Shown in pieces: positions 49,101 through 60,129 of a stretch of 64,000 nucleotides of DNA (positions within the stretch are counted from its first letter, which is position 1; each line of letters opens with the position of its first letter). Both the position numbers and the translations under genes were made by a program. The DNA comes from Hydractinia symbiolongicarpus. Its lineage: Eukaryota; Cnidaria; Hydrozoa; Anthoathecata; Hydractiniidae. Where the stretch lies: assembly GCF_029227915.1 (NCBI RefSeq), contig NC_079879.1, forward strand, positions 26,974,501 through 27,038,500. Direction: 5' to 3'. The notes under the pieces were generated by a model. That model was not told the DNA's origin. It did not search any database and saw only the letters and a program-made list of their open reading frames with translations.

Positions 49101-52100
49101 GAATATTCAATCTAAATTTATGCCGTATAAATACAAATTTGTTAGAAACTTATTCTTTTGTCCACCTGGACACGGTTACTTGCACTAATCACTCAACCTA
49201 GTGCCACTCACAATTAATTTTTGAATATTCACAGGAACTTTTTTGCAAAAAGAAAAATGCTAAACACCTGTATTTGCTTTGCAGAAGTAACAATAGGCTT
49301 CATCATAAGTCCTGTGTTTGTTTATAAAAAATATATTCATCTTTAATGCTATAGCGCTCCACTGGATTTGTGACACATTGCATACTAAGTGCCCTACGTG
49401 TGACACAGTTTACCCTGTACTAAGTCTTAACCTGGACTGAGACTTCAGGTCTTTCTGCTACAAGTGAATATCACTTCTTGCTATAGTTTCCCAAAATTTT
49501 GTTATTTCATAAAAGAAACCTGAAAATCTACAAAAATTTATTTATGAAAAATAGGTTTCTGCTTTTTGTGCTCTACGTGTGCAGTTTATTTTGTACTATT
49601 ATCCTGTACTAAGCTTTAACCTGAAAGTGAATATCACTTCTTGCTATAGTTTTCCAAATTTTGTTATTTCATAAAGGAACCTGAAAATCTACAAAAAATT
49701 ATTTATGAATAAGAGGTTTCCTTTTTTAACAAAAGAAAACTGAACATTTGCAGAAATTTATTTATGGAAAATAGGTTTCTGTTTGCCGTGAAAACATATT
49801 TAACCAACATACAATGCCTTGCATACCTAACTAGCTATATACTCAGTTTTTGACTGTTCACTGTTATGGGAGGTCCAAAATAGTAGCTCACTATCTTTAT
49901 TTAAAATGACAGAAATCTTGTATGTAGCTAGCTAGCTAGCTACATAAAAATAATATATATAGCTACTTGTACTTTATCACTTAATTATTTAAAAACAAAT
50001 GTGCCCATGGAGTGCTGGGATGGTACTAGGTAGCCTAAAATCACAAAATAAATATTATCCAGATGTGACCAATCCTCATTATCAAATATCAGAAAGGGGT
50101 TTCTGTTCTTAAATTCTCATTGTGAGGTCCCGCAAATTCTAAGAAATCCAACGAAAAAAAATTATTCAAAGCTTCCTCTTCTCTCCCTTCCACTACTCAT
50201 GGCATTTCTTTATATTGTCTTCAGTTCCAAGCCAAAATTCCTTTTCTTCCAACCCGAAGTTCAGTTGTGTCTCATTCACAAGTTTCAGCGCTAGCGATGG
50301 AGAACGTCGAGGAGCCCTGGGTAATTTTAAAAAAATGTGCTTCTGCCTTATCTTTTTTAGTTTTTGCTGCTGATATCAGCATATTTTAGCCCTCGAGTGC
50401 CACCCTCCATATATATAGGAAAAAAATGTCTTTAAGTTAAAGAAGCACTAGGAACTTAGATAAACACGTCAAACTGAGTATTTTATTTATTTATTTTTGT
50501 TACAGGTAAGAGACGCAGCAGCTTTATGTGAATACTTATGTTGGCTTGAAGAACAGGTTTGTGTTATTCTTAATTTCCCTTGTACGGCCATAACATATCT
50601 ATCTATTGCTGAAAATATTTTTTGTCTCAATTTACTAAATTTAGTACTACCAATATTCATTTCTGATGTCTAGGTGCATTATGGGAACATAACTGAAGTG
50701 ACAGCAGCAGAAAAACTTGATAGTCTTAGAAGGTTGGTTTAATTACATAAACATATATTCAAATACACTTTTATCTGAAAAACTTTGGCATTCTCACTTC
50801 TGTTTTAGCGAGCAAGAGAATTTTGTAAGTTTAAGCTTTGAAACAATATCAGCATCTGGTCCGAATGCTGCAGTTATTCACTATCGGTATGTGTTTTTGT
50901 TTATTTTGAAAATTATTCTGTTTTTTGGGTCGTTTCATGCCATTATGCGAGCTGTTAACTGTTTTTTATTTACGTTCTTCACTCTTCTATCTTCATATTT
51001 CTTTACAAACAAAGAAAATCTTTAAAATGGTTTTGATGGTACATTGGACGTCTACGTCATTGATGTGTCTTTTTCAAACAAAAGCTGACAAAATATTGGA
51101 TATAAAATCTTATAATTTTTTGGATTATATTTGTACTTTAAATCTTCTATAATTATCTTTTTACAACCAGACCGGAAGCGCCATCAGCAAGAACAGTGCA
51201 TAGTGACGACATGTATCTTTGTGATTCTGGTGGTCAGTATCTGTAAGTGTCTTCTATATGCGCTTGTTACATATTAACAAGGTAAATGATAATTTGATAA
51301 TAAAGATTATTCGCTTCGTTGTCGAGTTAAGTTCAGCGTTACATTTATTTTTCATTGTTTCATATTTCAAAATTCGTGAAAAGATTATATTTTTCTTGCT
51401 CTTGTGTGCGTTAACCTGACTATTTTATTGAATAATAAAAATCAACACGAAATGTGTCAAAGTTATTTGCAGCAGGTATTGATGAGTACGCGTACAGTAT
51501 CCTGACAGTATCCCTGGTACGAGTATGCGTACAGTATTCTGACAGTATCCCTGGTACCATTGTTTACACGCTTATTTTGCAAATTTCAAATTTATATTTT
51601 AGTGACGGTACAACAGATATTACAAGAACAGTTCATTTTGGAACACCGACTGTGCACCAGAAAGTACTTCATTATTTTTACGTTGAGGTCATACATTTAC
51701 AACGCCCCACAAAAAATGGCTAGTGGCGGTTTATTAGGCCGGGAAATTCTCAGTGTGACTTTCTGTTTTTTAGAGAGGGGGGGGGGGTTTGCAGGAAAAG
51801 GAAAAGTTTTGAGAGTGCAAAATGTTGTACAGAAGGTGGAAATGGTATAGGCGTTACAAATATTTCCCATTAATATGGGCGTTACTAATATTTTGCATTA
51901 GTATGGGCGTTACTAATATTTTGCGTTAATATGGGCGTTCTAATATTTTCCATTAATATGGCGTTACGTTTTCTATTAGAAATGCTTCACCAGAGTTTTA
52001 AAAGGACATATACAGTTGGCTACTATGGTATTCCCTAAGGGGACTAGAGGTCATGTTTTGGACGTATTCGCACGAAAAGCATTGTGGGATAGTGGTTTGG

Positions 52101-53650
52101 ATTATCTGCATGGGACTGGTCATGGCGTCGGAGCTTTCTTGAATGTACATGAGGGTGTGTGTTAACTTCTCTTTAATAAAAAGTCTGATTAATTTCATTT
52201 TTTGATTGGAACTTATTTTTCAACTTTTGCAACACGGGTTAAAAATAAAAATTTTACTTTTATCGTATAAAGGAGTGTGGTGCGAATTATTTGTTCATGA
52301 TGGTCACGTTATTGAAATTTAGGGTTTTTATGGACTTATTTTTCCCCAAATGGTTATCTTTATAATTTTTTATGTTAATTGTTCTTATGGGGAAAAAACT
52401 GCCCGGCTGACCAGACCAGCTCACAGCATATAAACAACCCCTCTTTATTATTTTTGTTATGGAAATATGAAAACCTAGGTTCAAAATATGTCAATCAGTT
52501 TTTTAAAAAAATTGAAACCTTGTAATCAATGAAAATATGATAATAATGCATTGTTTGGTGTAAAAATGTTTGCACGTTCTTTTATTTGCAGGACCGATAG
52601 GCATCAGTCCACGTGTAAGCAATGACCAACCACTCGAAGCAGGAATGTTTTTAAGCGACGAACCTGGTTATTACGAGGATGGAGCTTTTGGAATCAGAAT
52701 AGAAAATGTTGTTCTTGTTAAAGATGTCACATTGGAGGTAAACATCTTTTTAGTGGCGAGATCTTACTGATATATTAGACCTGTTTTTAATTCCATTTTT
52801 AATAATATTTTTTTTTTATTTAGCATAATTTTCAAAACAAAGGTTTTCTTGGATTTGAAGTAGTTTCCTTGGTGAGTTTCTTATATTTCTAAATCTTGGT
52901 AATTTAAAAAATTTACCACAATATTTCCAATATTTAGGTGCCGATCCAACGAAAATTGCTTATTCCAGAAATGTTGACCATGCAAGAAGTAAGTAAGATA
53001 CATTTGCACCATGTAAATTGACTACTGACAGGATTCAGAAAAACATGGAAACCTGAAGTGTTGACCTGTCTTCAGGTGACTCGCGACCCTGACCGTTAGG
53101 GAATTCTTGGAAAACTTGAGAAATATTTTAATTTTGTCATATCCTATGAGGATAAATGATTTTAATTTTGTTTTGTTTTCAGCACATCAAACAAGAAAAA
53201 ATGCTTTTGAATAAATACCTAAAGATTTTTCCGAACCCTGCAATGATCAGGGGGGTTTGAGTTGTAACATGCGAGGGTAATTCGAAAAGTTGGAAATAAC
53301 TTGATAAGTTAGGCAGAATTTGGAAAATTGTCTGAGGATTCTTAATTTCGTGTGTATGCTAGGATGCAGGTCAAAATGCAGTTCTAACAAAAATTCTGTA
53401 AATTGTACTAATTTTGAACAATGATGGTTTCTATGGTTACTTCAGCTCAAGAACGTCACTATTCCATTTCTGTCATAGCTTCTGTTAACTACTCAGTAAA
53501 TGTCTTTTTTTAAACAGAGCTTTCCTTTAGATAACATGGTTGAACGACTACCATTCTATGATTCTTGAGAAGGTTGGCAGCTACTTAAAACAGCAAGGCA
53601 AGCACAAAGTTCTCGATTGGTTGATCAGAGAAACTGAATGTCTGGGCTGA
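43155..53650 (+). CDS. XPNPEP1: Cytosolic Xaa-Pro aminopeptidase 1
   Basis: Complete, 21 exons: 43155-43274, 43979-44042, 44373-44477, 44573-44613, 44696-44747, 45100-45249, 45827-45922, 46407-46488, 47399-47543, 47928-47972, 48044-48130, 50506-50556, 50674-50732, 50809-50886, 51171-51242, 51603-51663, 51980-52154, 52592-52737, 52824-52871, 52938-52988, 53531-53650. All GT-AG and in phase; 615 residues (human 623). It removes an N-terminal residue preceding proline. N-terminal creatinase-like domains ([20 protein letters not shown]) lead to the M24 fold, where all five metal ligands are visible: Asp in CDSGGQY and in TTDITR, His in LHGTGHGVG, Glu in LSDEPGYY and in GIRIENV. No signal peptide. 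Intron 11 is 2.4 kb and contains an exon-like stretch at 50225-50320 not used in this model. Confidence 0.96.
45522..45705 (+). repeat. Trinucleotide-rich microsatellite in XPNPEP1 intron 6
   Basis: Repeats of GTT, GAT and CTG-like triplets in a higher-order unit (TGTTGTTGTTATTGCT with variants), ending in a pure GTT run. The poly-Leu and poly-Thr ORFs across it are not genes. Confidence 0.95.
49393..49792 (+). repeat. Degenerate tandem duplication in XPNPEP1 intron 11
   Basis: Two copies of about 175 bp (from about 49393 and 49570) sharing GTGAATATCACTTCTTGCTA and CCTGAAAATCTACAAAAA, and a partial third copy from about 49729. No coding content. Confidence 0.8.
51486..51557 (+). repeat. Two-copy direct repeat in XPNPEP1 intron 15
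   Basis: GCGTACAGTATCCTGACAGT and its near copy at 51525 each run on into ATCCCTGGTAC; about 40-bp unit. Confidence 0.85.
51846..51967 (+). repeat. 28-bp tandem repeat next to the XPNPEP1 exon 17 acceptor
   Basis: Four to five copies of GGCGTTACTAATATTTTGCA plus TTAATATG-like words; the array ends only about 12 bases before the AG at 51978-51979, so it lies over the branch-point region. Confidence 0.85.
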
Positions 53651-53684
53651 TAGTTACACATGCGCATTTTTAGAACTACATTAG

Positions 53685-53690
53685 AATAAA
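53685..53690 (+). terminator. Polyadenylation signal of XPNPEP1
   Basis: AATAAA 34 bases after the stop codon. Confidence 0.65.
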
Positions 53691-55337
53691 TTTTAACAAT
53701 TTATGTTTTTATCCTTACATAAAAAAGAAAAGAATAGATATGTTATTTTAAATTTTTTTAGTTTTTGCGTCCCCGCCATGTTCTTGCTTTTTTAGTTTTT
53801 TAGTAGTCGATGTCGTTATCAGTATCTTCCTTCATAACAAGTTTATCGTACAATACGAAATTACCAGGCAGCACAAGTTAGATTAATTGCAGGAGGTTGA
53901 TGAATAAGCTAACAATGTTTAAATGCTTTCGAAGATTGGTTGAAAACAAAATTATAAGAAAATCTTTTCAAATCAAACCGACATTTGGATAGCTTTGAAG
54001 ACGTGACTAATAGACACATGTTGCTGGCAATATAGTTCTTTTGTGCAGATCTATAAACCAAGGACAAACCTTTTACAATTATAAAAGTTCTATATATAAC
54101 TTCTTTATCCCTATGAACACAAAACAACATTAGCATAACATCCAACGGATAGTAGTGCTTTTAAACAGCATATGATTACCAGCTGTTTACTCGTCACCCG
54201 TAGCTTTTAAATGTCTTTCCAGTCTTTCACTACTATTTCAGAACATTGTCATTCGGCTTGTCGTTTGAAAACATTTCTCGTGCACGCCTCCACAATGACT
54301 GGGTTGTGGAGTTCGTTTCGTAATCACAAGGTCCGTGGTTAGGTCCGAAGCGTAGGCATGTTTAGCAAGTGTCTTCATCACAGTTACATCATGTCAAGTG
54401 AGGGAAATTGGGTAGGCAATGTCAGTGACCCAATACATTGTTTTTACCACTAAAGTGGCTATTCAACCTCGTTCCCGGGGCATTTTGCATGGTCCACAAG
54501 ACCCTAGGGACGATGTTGGTGGATATCCTGTATAAATTTTTGGAACAATAATCATAATGCAAACTTTCCCTGATCATATCTGTACACTGTTTCTTTGTTG
54601 CTACAGTCGACTCTCAAAAAGTCAAACTCCGCCCACCGACCAGCAAAAAAAGTTAGTTAATAGTCGTTGCTTCATTCATACTAAATAGGGAAAGGGTCTT
54701 AGACTTCAAGAGTTTTCTCGTTTTTTGATATAGGTGTGTTATCGAACAACTTTTTTTTAAATTATTTTCACTCTACGTCGGAAATTAAAAAAATTCGAAT
54801 TATCAAGAATTTTTTAGCCTGACTGAGTCGTAAAGGGCGTCAATTGCGAGAAATCGAGTTTCCGAAACTCCACTGTATGATTAAAAATGCACTACATAGA
54901 GTTTAATTCTTCCCATTTAACTTTTGTAAGCCCTCCGATAGGTCTCATTTTAGATCTCGACGTTAATGAGAAGAGGCTAAGCATGATGTGAGAAGTTTAG
55001 TTAACGGTGAAAAGGGTAAGAATTTCGGAAGGTTGGGTAACAATGTTAGAAGACCGGGCGACGTTGAGTCGACATTGGAAAGTCTGAGTGACAATTTAAA
55101 AAGGCTGGGTGACCATGTAAGAACACTGAGTGATAATGCAATGTATCTGGCACAAGATATGTGTTGCATCATCGAACAAAATCTTTAGCGACGAACTATC
55201 GCGGTTTTAGCTGTTATTGAGAAATTTAGTTAATTTAGTCACGTTTTACTGACTAATTTTTAAACCAAAAATGACCACAAAAGTTGTCCAATGTTTTTCT
55301 TTCAATTAAAACTTCAACAAAAGAAAGATAACATCTA
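53691..55337. other. Intergenic with repeat fragments
   Basis: No gene supported. 54988-55188 is open for 66 codons with a seven-residue rhythm (LSDNLKRLGDHVRTLSDN) and looks like a decayed short tandem repeat (AGTCTGAGTGACAAT-like words). About 54290-54350 vaguely recalls a tRNA-derived SINE head. Confidence 0.5.
54464..54518. repeat. Short fold-back repeat, CAACCTCG family
   Basis: CAACCTCGTTCCCGGGG at the left is mirrored by ACCCTAGGGACGATGTTG at the right. Single-ended relatives occur at about 10228, 24640 and 25891. Confidence 0.7.
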
Positions 55338-56152
55338 CCTTATTCCAAAAAAGTCATAAAAGTCAAAAGTCATAAAATTAACGCGGTTTTTCAAAATTCG
55401 CGTTAATTTTATGACTCGTTAATTAAAATAATGTTAATTTGGTGACTTTTTTATCTCTTTAATAATAGCCGTATTTTGTCTGTCTGTCCGCGAAAGCCGC
55501 TTCCTGTTACGGAAACACGAAATGCGGTATATAAAGGACGGGCGACCCCGTGGATTTTTCCACAGGTTAACGGCTAGTCTATATTATAATACCCGTATAC
55601 GTCCGTCCGTCCGTCTGTCACGCAAAATGGTAGCTTAGCTGCGCAGGTAGCGAGACGCACTCAATGCGGTATAAAAAGGACGGGCGAACCCTCTGATTTT
55701 TCCACGCGCTAACGACTAGTAACATAAAAGCCTAAAAAACATAAGAATACAATTTTTTTTATAAATTTTTAACTATTTCATCCTCCATCGGACGATAGCT
55801 CAACGATGTTCTCTTTTTCAGCGATTTTTTTAAAAGCTTTTGTATCATCTTCATACTCTGATCCAAGCGGAAAATTAACTAAAAAAGCACTTTTTCTTCC
55901 GAAATTTTTAAATTTTTAACATTGTCTTTCCAAACAACGAAAACTTTTATTTCGATTTCCAAACTGCCTTGTTAGAGGAGACCGCTTTAATACCTTGGAT
56001 TCGACTGTTGCTGTAATTTTTGCTTCGCATATTTCTCAGATTCGCGTTAATTAAATGCATTTTTCGAAACCATTTCATTGAACCGCGTTAATTTCATAAC
56101 CGTCAATTTAATTCGTGTTAGTTTCTTGACTCGTTAATTTCATGGAATAAGG
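55338..56152. mobile_element. MITE-like element with TA target duplication
   Basis: TA-CCTTATTCCA at the left and TGGAATAAGG-TA at the right. Inside both ends lies ATAAAATTAACGCGGTT or its mirrored, slightly changed form. 815 bp, no coding region. A different tandem repeat is nested inside at 55470-55725. Confidence 0.78.
55470..55725 (+). repeat. Two tandem copies of a GTCCGTCC-headed repeat
   Basis: Each copy starts with a CTGTCTGTCCG- or CCGTCCGTCTGTC-like run and ends in AATGCGGTATAAAAAGGACG-like sequence and TTTTTCCAC. Clearly GC-richer than the host element, so an independent repeat family. Confidence 0.8.
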
Positions 56153-56483
56153 TAAATAATAAACAAGACATTTGATTTTTTTTTTTTTTTTTTCTTCCAT
56201 TAATATTTCTCTGTTTCTGTTTTTTCTTTGGATATACTTTTCTTCTGTTACGCCCACTTGAAACGTTATTCAGATGGAAGATGAGCGCAGATACTGACAA
56301 GGCTTATTTTCGTTAATAACGGTTTATAAGGCTCTCATAATCGTCAAAAAATGGACAGCTTTAAAAAAGCGTTAAAAATGGTGGTTGGTTAAAAAATAAT
56401 CAGCGTCAAAACATTTAGTTGCTTAATTAAATTGACCAAAATTTTTGGTTGTCACTTACTAAAACTAGGTTACGTTTTTTGCC

Positions 56484-56558
56484 ATTCTCGACCACAGAGC
56501 TCTTTAAGATAAACTCGAATTCGAGGTTTTAATCTCAAAGAGCTCTGGGGACGAGAAT
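56484..56558. repeat. Short fold-back repeat
   Basis: ATTCTCGACCACAGAGCTCT is mirrored by AGAGCTCTGGGGACGAGAAT around a loop containing the palindrome CTCGAATTCGAG. Confidence 0.8.
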
Positions 56559-57155
56559 AATTTTTTGCCGACTTTTTTACACACACGGCACGGTCATTTA
56601 CGGCAGGAAAAAAAGTGTGCGCATGCGCCATTATTTGTTATCAAATTTTCTGCCGCAAGCGATTCATAATGGCCACCATCGCACGTGCTTTAAATTTCCC
56701 TTAAAAACAAATGTTTTTCGAGCCTCTGCGGTAGAGATCATCTCTTAAAAAGATTTTATTTTAGTAGAGCAGGCCTTGGACTATACAAAAACTCTGGATT
56801 CCACTACCCGATCACTTTCACTTTTGTTGGGAGGAGACAGAAAGAATAGCAATGTTTTGATCATAAAATTTTATATGTTGTTGGAAAATGAAGAAATTAG
56901 CCTTCCAACGCAAAGTCATGCTTTAAGACATGTGTTTCCTGAAAGCTGATAGCCTATTTTATCAAATAAAACCAGTGGTTTGTGGCTGCCACTTTTTTTC
57001 TGAAAGAAATTGGTCCTTGGAAATGACCTTTCACAAGACTTCATAAATCGGTAAATATCATTATTTTAAATGAGAATTGTGCACTCAATAAGATAAATAT
57101 AAGCAATAAACCAGTGTTAGATGTGAAAAATGTTGCTTGTGGCTACCCCCTAACC
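56559..57155. other. Intergenic with an orphan open stretch
   Basis: 56745-56949 is open for more than 60 plus-strand codons without a clear start (LDYTKTLDSTTRSLSLLLGG within it) and ends at a stop; composition looks coding. It may be the tail of a degraded transposase. No splice context was found. Confidence 0.35.
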
Positions 57156-57160
57156 TTTCA

Positions 57161-57920
57161 CAGTCAGGGTAAACACTTAATTAGGCGACGGTAGGCTAAT
57201 TAGGGCATACCACCTATTTAGACGACTCATTGTACCCTAGTTAGACCATATGTAACCTAGTTAAGACATTACAATATTTAATGGCTTCTCACACATTCCT
57301 AAAAAAAATCGCAAAAACACTTTGTTCAGAATGAATAGTCTACGCAACCATGATTCCAAAATTGTCACTCGTGCCTCGATATGCTCGCGCAAGTAAGAAT
57401 TATGTTAAAATGAAATATTACATGTCGCCTATTTAGGTGACGATAGTAAAATCCGCAATAATTTAATGAAGATATTCTTTCACAAAAAACGCAAAAAAAA
57501 AAGTATTTTTTTTAAGATGGATGTGGTAACAATTTGTTTTGTAACGTTTCTTTTTTATTCACATCCTGTTTTAACATCGTTAAAATCTTAGTCAAACAAT
57601 ACCACGTTTTCGTCCGCCATATTTTTTTTCCTGTGGCGTCGATGGCTGAAATCCATTATCTAAAACAACAAATATTGCCACACAAGGTTTGGGCCATAAG
57701 TTGCCAATGTGCGATGCAAATAAGACGATAATTGGTCAAAATTGTCTGCATTCACATAAAAATTGTAGTGCGAAACGCAATGATTTTGACATATTTACAA
57801 CAAAAAGTTTTCGTTCGCCTAGTTAGACTACGGGTAGTGTAATTAAACTACATCTTGTCGCCTAACTAAATGACTCACCTAATTAGGTCATGTCGTCTAA
57901 TTAGGTGTTTACCCTGACTG
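57161..57920. mobile_element. 760-bp MITE with TTTCA target duplication
   Basis: Ends CAGTCAGGGTAAACAC and its mirror GTGTTTACCCTGACTG, flanked on both sides by TTTCA (57156-57160 and 57921-57925). Near each end the words CTAATTAG and CTAGTTAGA, often joined to CGAC, recur as subterminal repeats in both orientations, as if serving as transposase binding sites. No coding region. Confidence 0.88.
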
Positions 57921-57925
57921 TTTCA

Positions 57926-59930
57926 CAGTTCCCCAAAAGGGGTTAGGGGTTAGTTAGGGGTTTAATAATAGTTCTGCTAAAAATAATTTTTCGCAGTGAA
58001 GGTTTGTTTGTTAATGAAAAACCTCATACAAAAAGAAATCGATATTTTTCTCTAATATGTATATAATTAACAAAACAACAAGTAACACTAAACCAGAGAT
58101 GCTCCTGTGCATTTATTTGGACAGCATATCTGTTCGTACCCTGGAAAAAGTTTTTGACTTATATAATTGAGGCTTATGCCGAGTTTGTGGTGTCTGATAA
58201 ATCATGAAAAATTTATGTTTATCTCGCCAAAAAAAATAGTTTCATCAGAAAAAAGTCAGGGATTTCACAGGAATATGTTAAACATTAACTCACATGTCTG
58301 TACATTTTTATGCACACTTTGCTATCATTTTACATGCTTTTTTATGAGAGCCTCAGGTTTTTTTAAAAGATAATAATGCTTAATCATTGTTTTCCAAACC
58401 AAAAATAACCTAGCCTGCGGTTGTGGTAAACACTGGAACCAATCAGTCATTTAAAAAAAATATAAACAACTAGGAAAAAACGCTGGTGTAAATAGTGCGT
58501 TAATAATTGGCTGCGTATCGAACGTATATTCCATAGACTTTAAAGGGAAAGACTCCTGTTAGGTAGAAGACCTTCCAAGCCAACATTAAGAAATCGAAAA
58601 GGAGGACATTTAGTAAGAAGTTGGGAATTATGAAACTTTTTCTTACAAAAAAATACATTTTATAATGGGGACTTGAAAAAGAAACTTTTCTTTTTTCGGG
58701 AAGTGGGCTGTACGAGGTTTGTACTCGGGGTCCATTGAATGTGACGGCTGGTCTGTTAAATTATTGAATTATAAAAGATTGAAAACAATTGCCACACATT
58801 GCACACGTGATTCTGGTAGCTTATATTGTACTTTCTGTTTGTTCACATTTTAGGGCACCAGTCCCAAATTGTTCTATGATACAAAACATGTTGGCACGAT
58901 TTCATTGAAGTAATTTTGACCCAACAATTCACAATTTCAAGCGTCATTCAAACGTGATTTGCATGTGAAGATTTGTTGACAGAAGCGGTTAAAAAAAAAA
59001 GATGGAACAATGATGAAACAGAGGAGCTTGCGGATTTGCTCGATTACCACTTTTTGTTGGATGCGTTTGAAATAAGAATATATTCGTTAAATACAGATTA
59101 TGAATTGAAATAAAAAATACTTGTAATAGCCTAATTTGTAAACTATTTTTATATAATTCAGATTGACTTTCGTCGTGAAAAATCTTACGATTAAGGAATG
59201 GTCTAGGCTTAAATGTCTAAAAATGTGTGTGCTTTCGTTTAACACATATATAACTGTACAATTTTTTTCATTTGCAATCAGTTGCTAGTCTAACAACAAC
59301 AACAATAATGATAAACATTTAAAATGTTTCTAGCCCAGAAAATCACAAAAACCTATTGTTAGTGGATTATTTCCATTGGGGTCCACTGAGTCTGAGTGAA
59401 GCTAGCTTTCTCACATTTACGTTTAGTTTTAGCAGGCTTCTAGAAAACTAATCAAGACCAACCTTAGAGCTAGCTAAGGTTACAGATCAGATGAATTATT
59501 TTTTTTCCTTATAAATTTAATTTTAGAAGTATAATAATTTACATTTCTAATAGTTGTCAACCATTTTTTTGTGAAAACGAAAGTGAAATGTATGGTGTAG
59601 AAAAGCTCAAAATTTTAGTAGTAAAAAAAGTGGCAGCTACTACCTAATACGATAGAACGCTCGATAAGGGATACATACAAACAGGAAAAGTAATTTTTAG
59701 GCAAAACCTTGCGTCAGAATGTTGTACAAGAGTGCTCCTGTACTGGTAAATTGTGAACTAGCCATCCGGGCTTTTGTGGACCTTGCCGTCTGTTTAGGCT
59801 GCCCCGGGTTGCAACCAAAGGGGAAATAGTAGTCTATGGTCATCCTTCTTTAGTTTTAAAAGAAAAAAATGTTAAATTTTCTTTTATTGGGCAACTAAAA
59901 CAAGATAATAGAGAGTGAGGTCAATATCGA
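57926..59930. other. Intergenic, weak coding-like scrap only
   Basis: 58976-59113 reads 45 codons including KKKRWNNDETEELADLLDY, which recalls the start of a Myb/SANT-like DNA-binding domain of transposon type. Otherwise nothing supported. Confidence 0.4.
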
Positions 59931-59938
59931 TGACGTCA
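59931..59938. promoter_or_regulatory. CRE palindrome upstream of OSCP
   Basis: TGACGTCA, the full CREB/ATF site, 192 bases before the OSCP start codon. Function is inferred from position only. Confidence 0.45.
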
Positions 59939-59976
59939 TAATCTTATGCCGTAGGCGCTTTTTTAAAAAAATTTTT

Positions 59977-60001
59977 TGGCGCATGCGCACACTTTATTTC
60001 C
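59977..60001 (+). promoter_or_regulatory. NRF-1-like site in the OSCP upstream region
   Basis: GCGCATGCGC at 59979-59988, the core of the NRF-1 motif used by nuclear genes for respiratory proteins, about 140 bases before the ATG. It lies in a 25-bp block repeated in inverted orientation at 56606-56630 with one mismatch, so part of it may be repeat-derived. Confidence 0.5.
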
Positions 60002-60129
60002 TTAAAATCGCGGTTTTGAACGACCGTGACGGTTGGGGTTTTAAAAAAACCCGTTGAAAAGTGAGGGATGGATCGGAGCCCAGAGACGGGCCGCTTTCAA
60101 CGACCCAGTTGTGCAGCTCACTGAACAAG

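Noticed and set aside
53183-53261. Open stretch between XPNPEP1 exons 20 and 21
   Set aside because: Adding it breaks the expected family sequence; exons 20 and 21 join in phase without it.
54290-54350. tRNA gene or SINE head
   Set aside because: A GTGGTTAGGTCC word resembles a B box, but no cloverleaf or convincing A box could be drawn.
56619-56682. Promoter and short gene start (NRF-1-like core followed by ATGGCC)
   Set aside because: The frame from that ATG closes after eleven codons; only the motif is kept as an observation.
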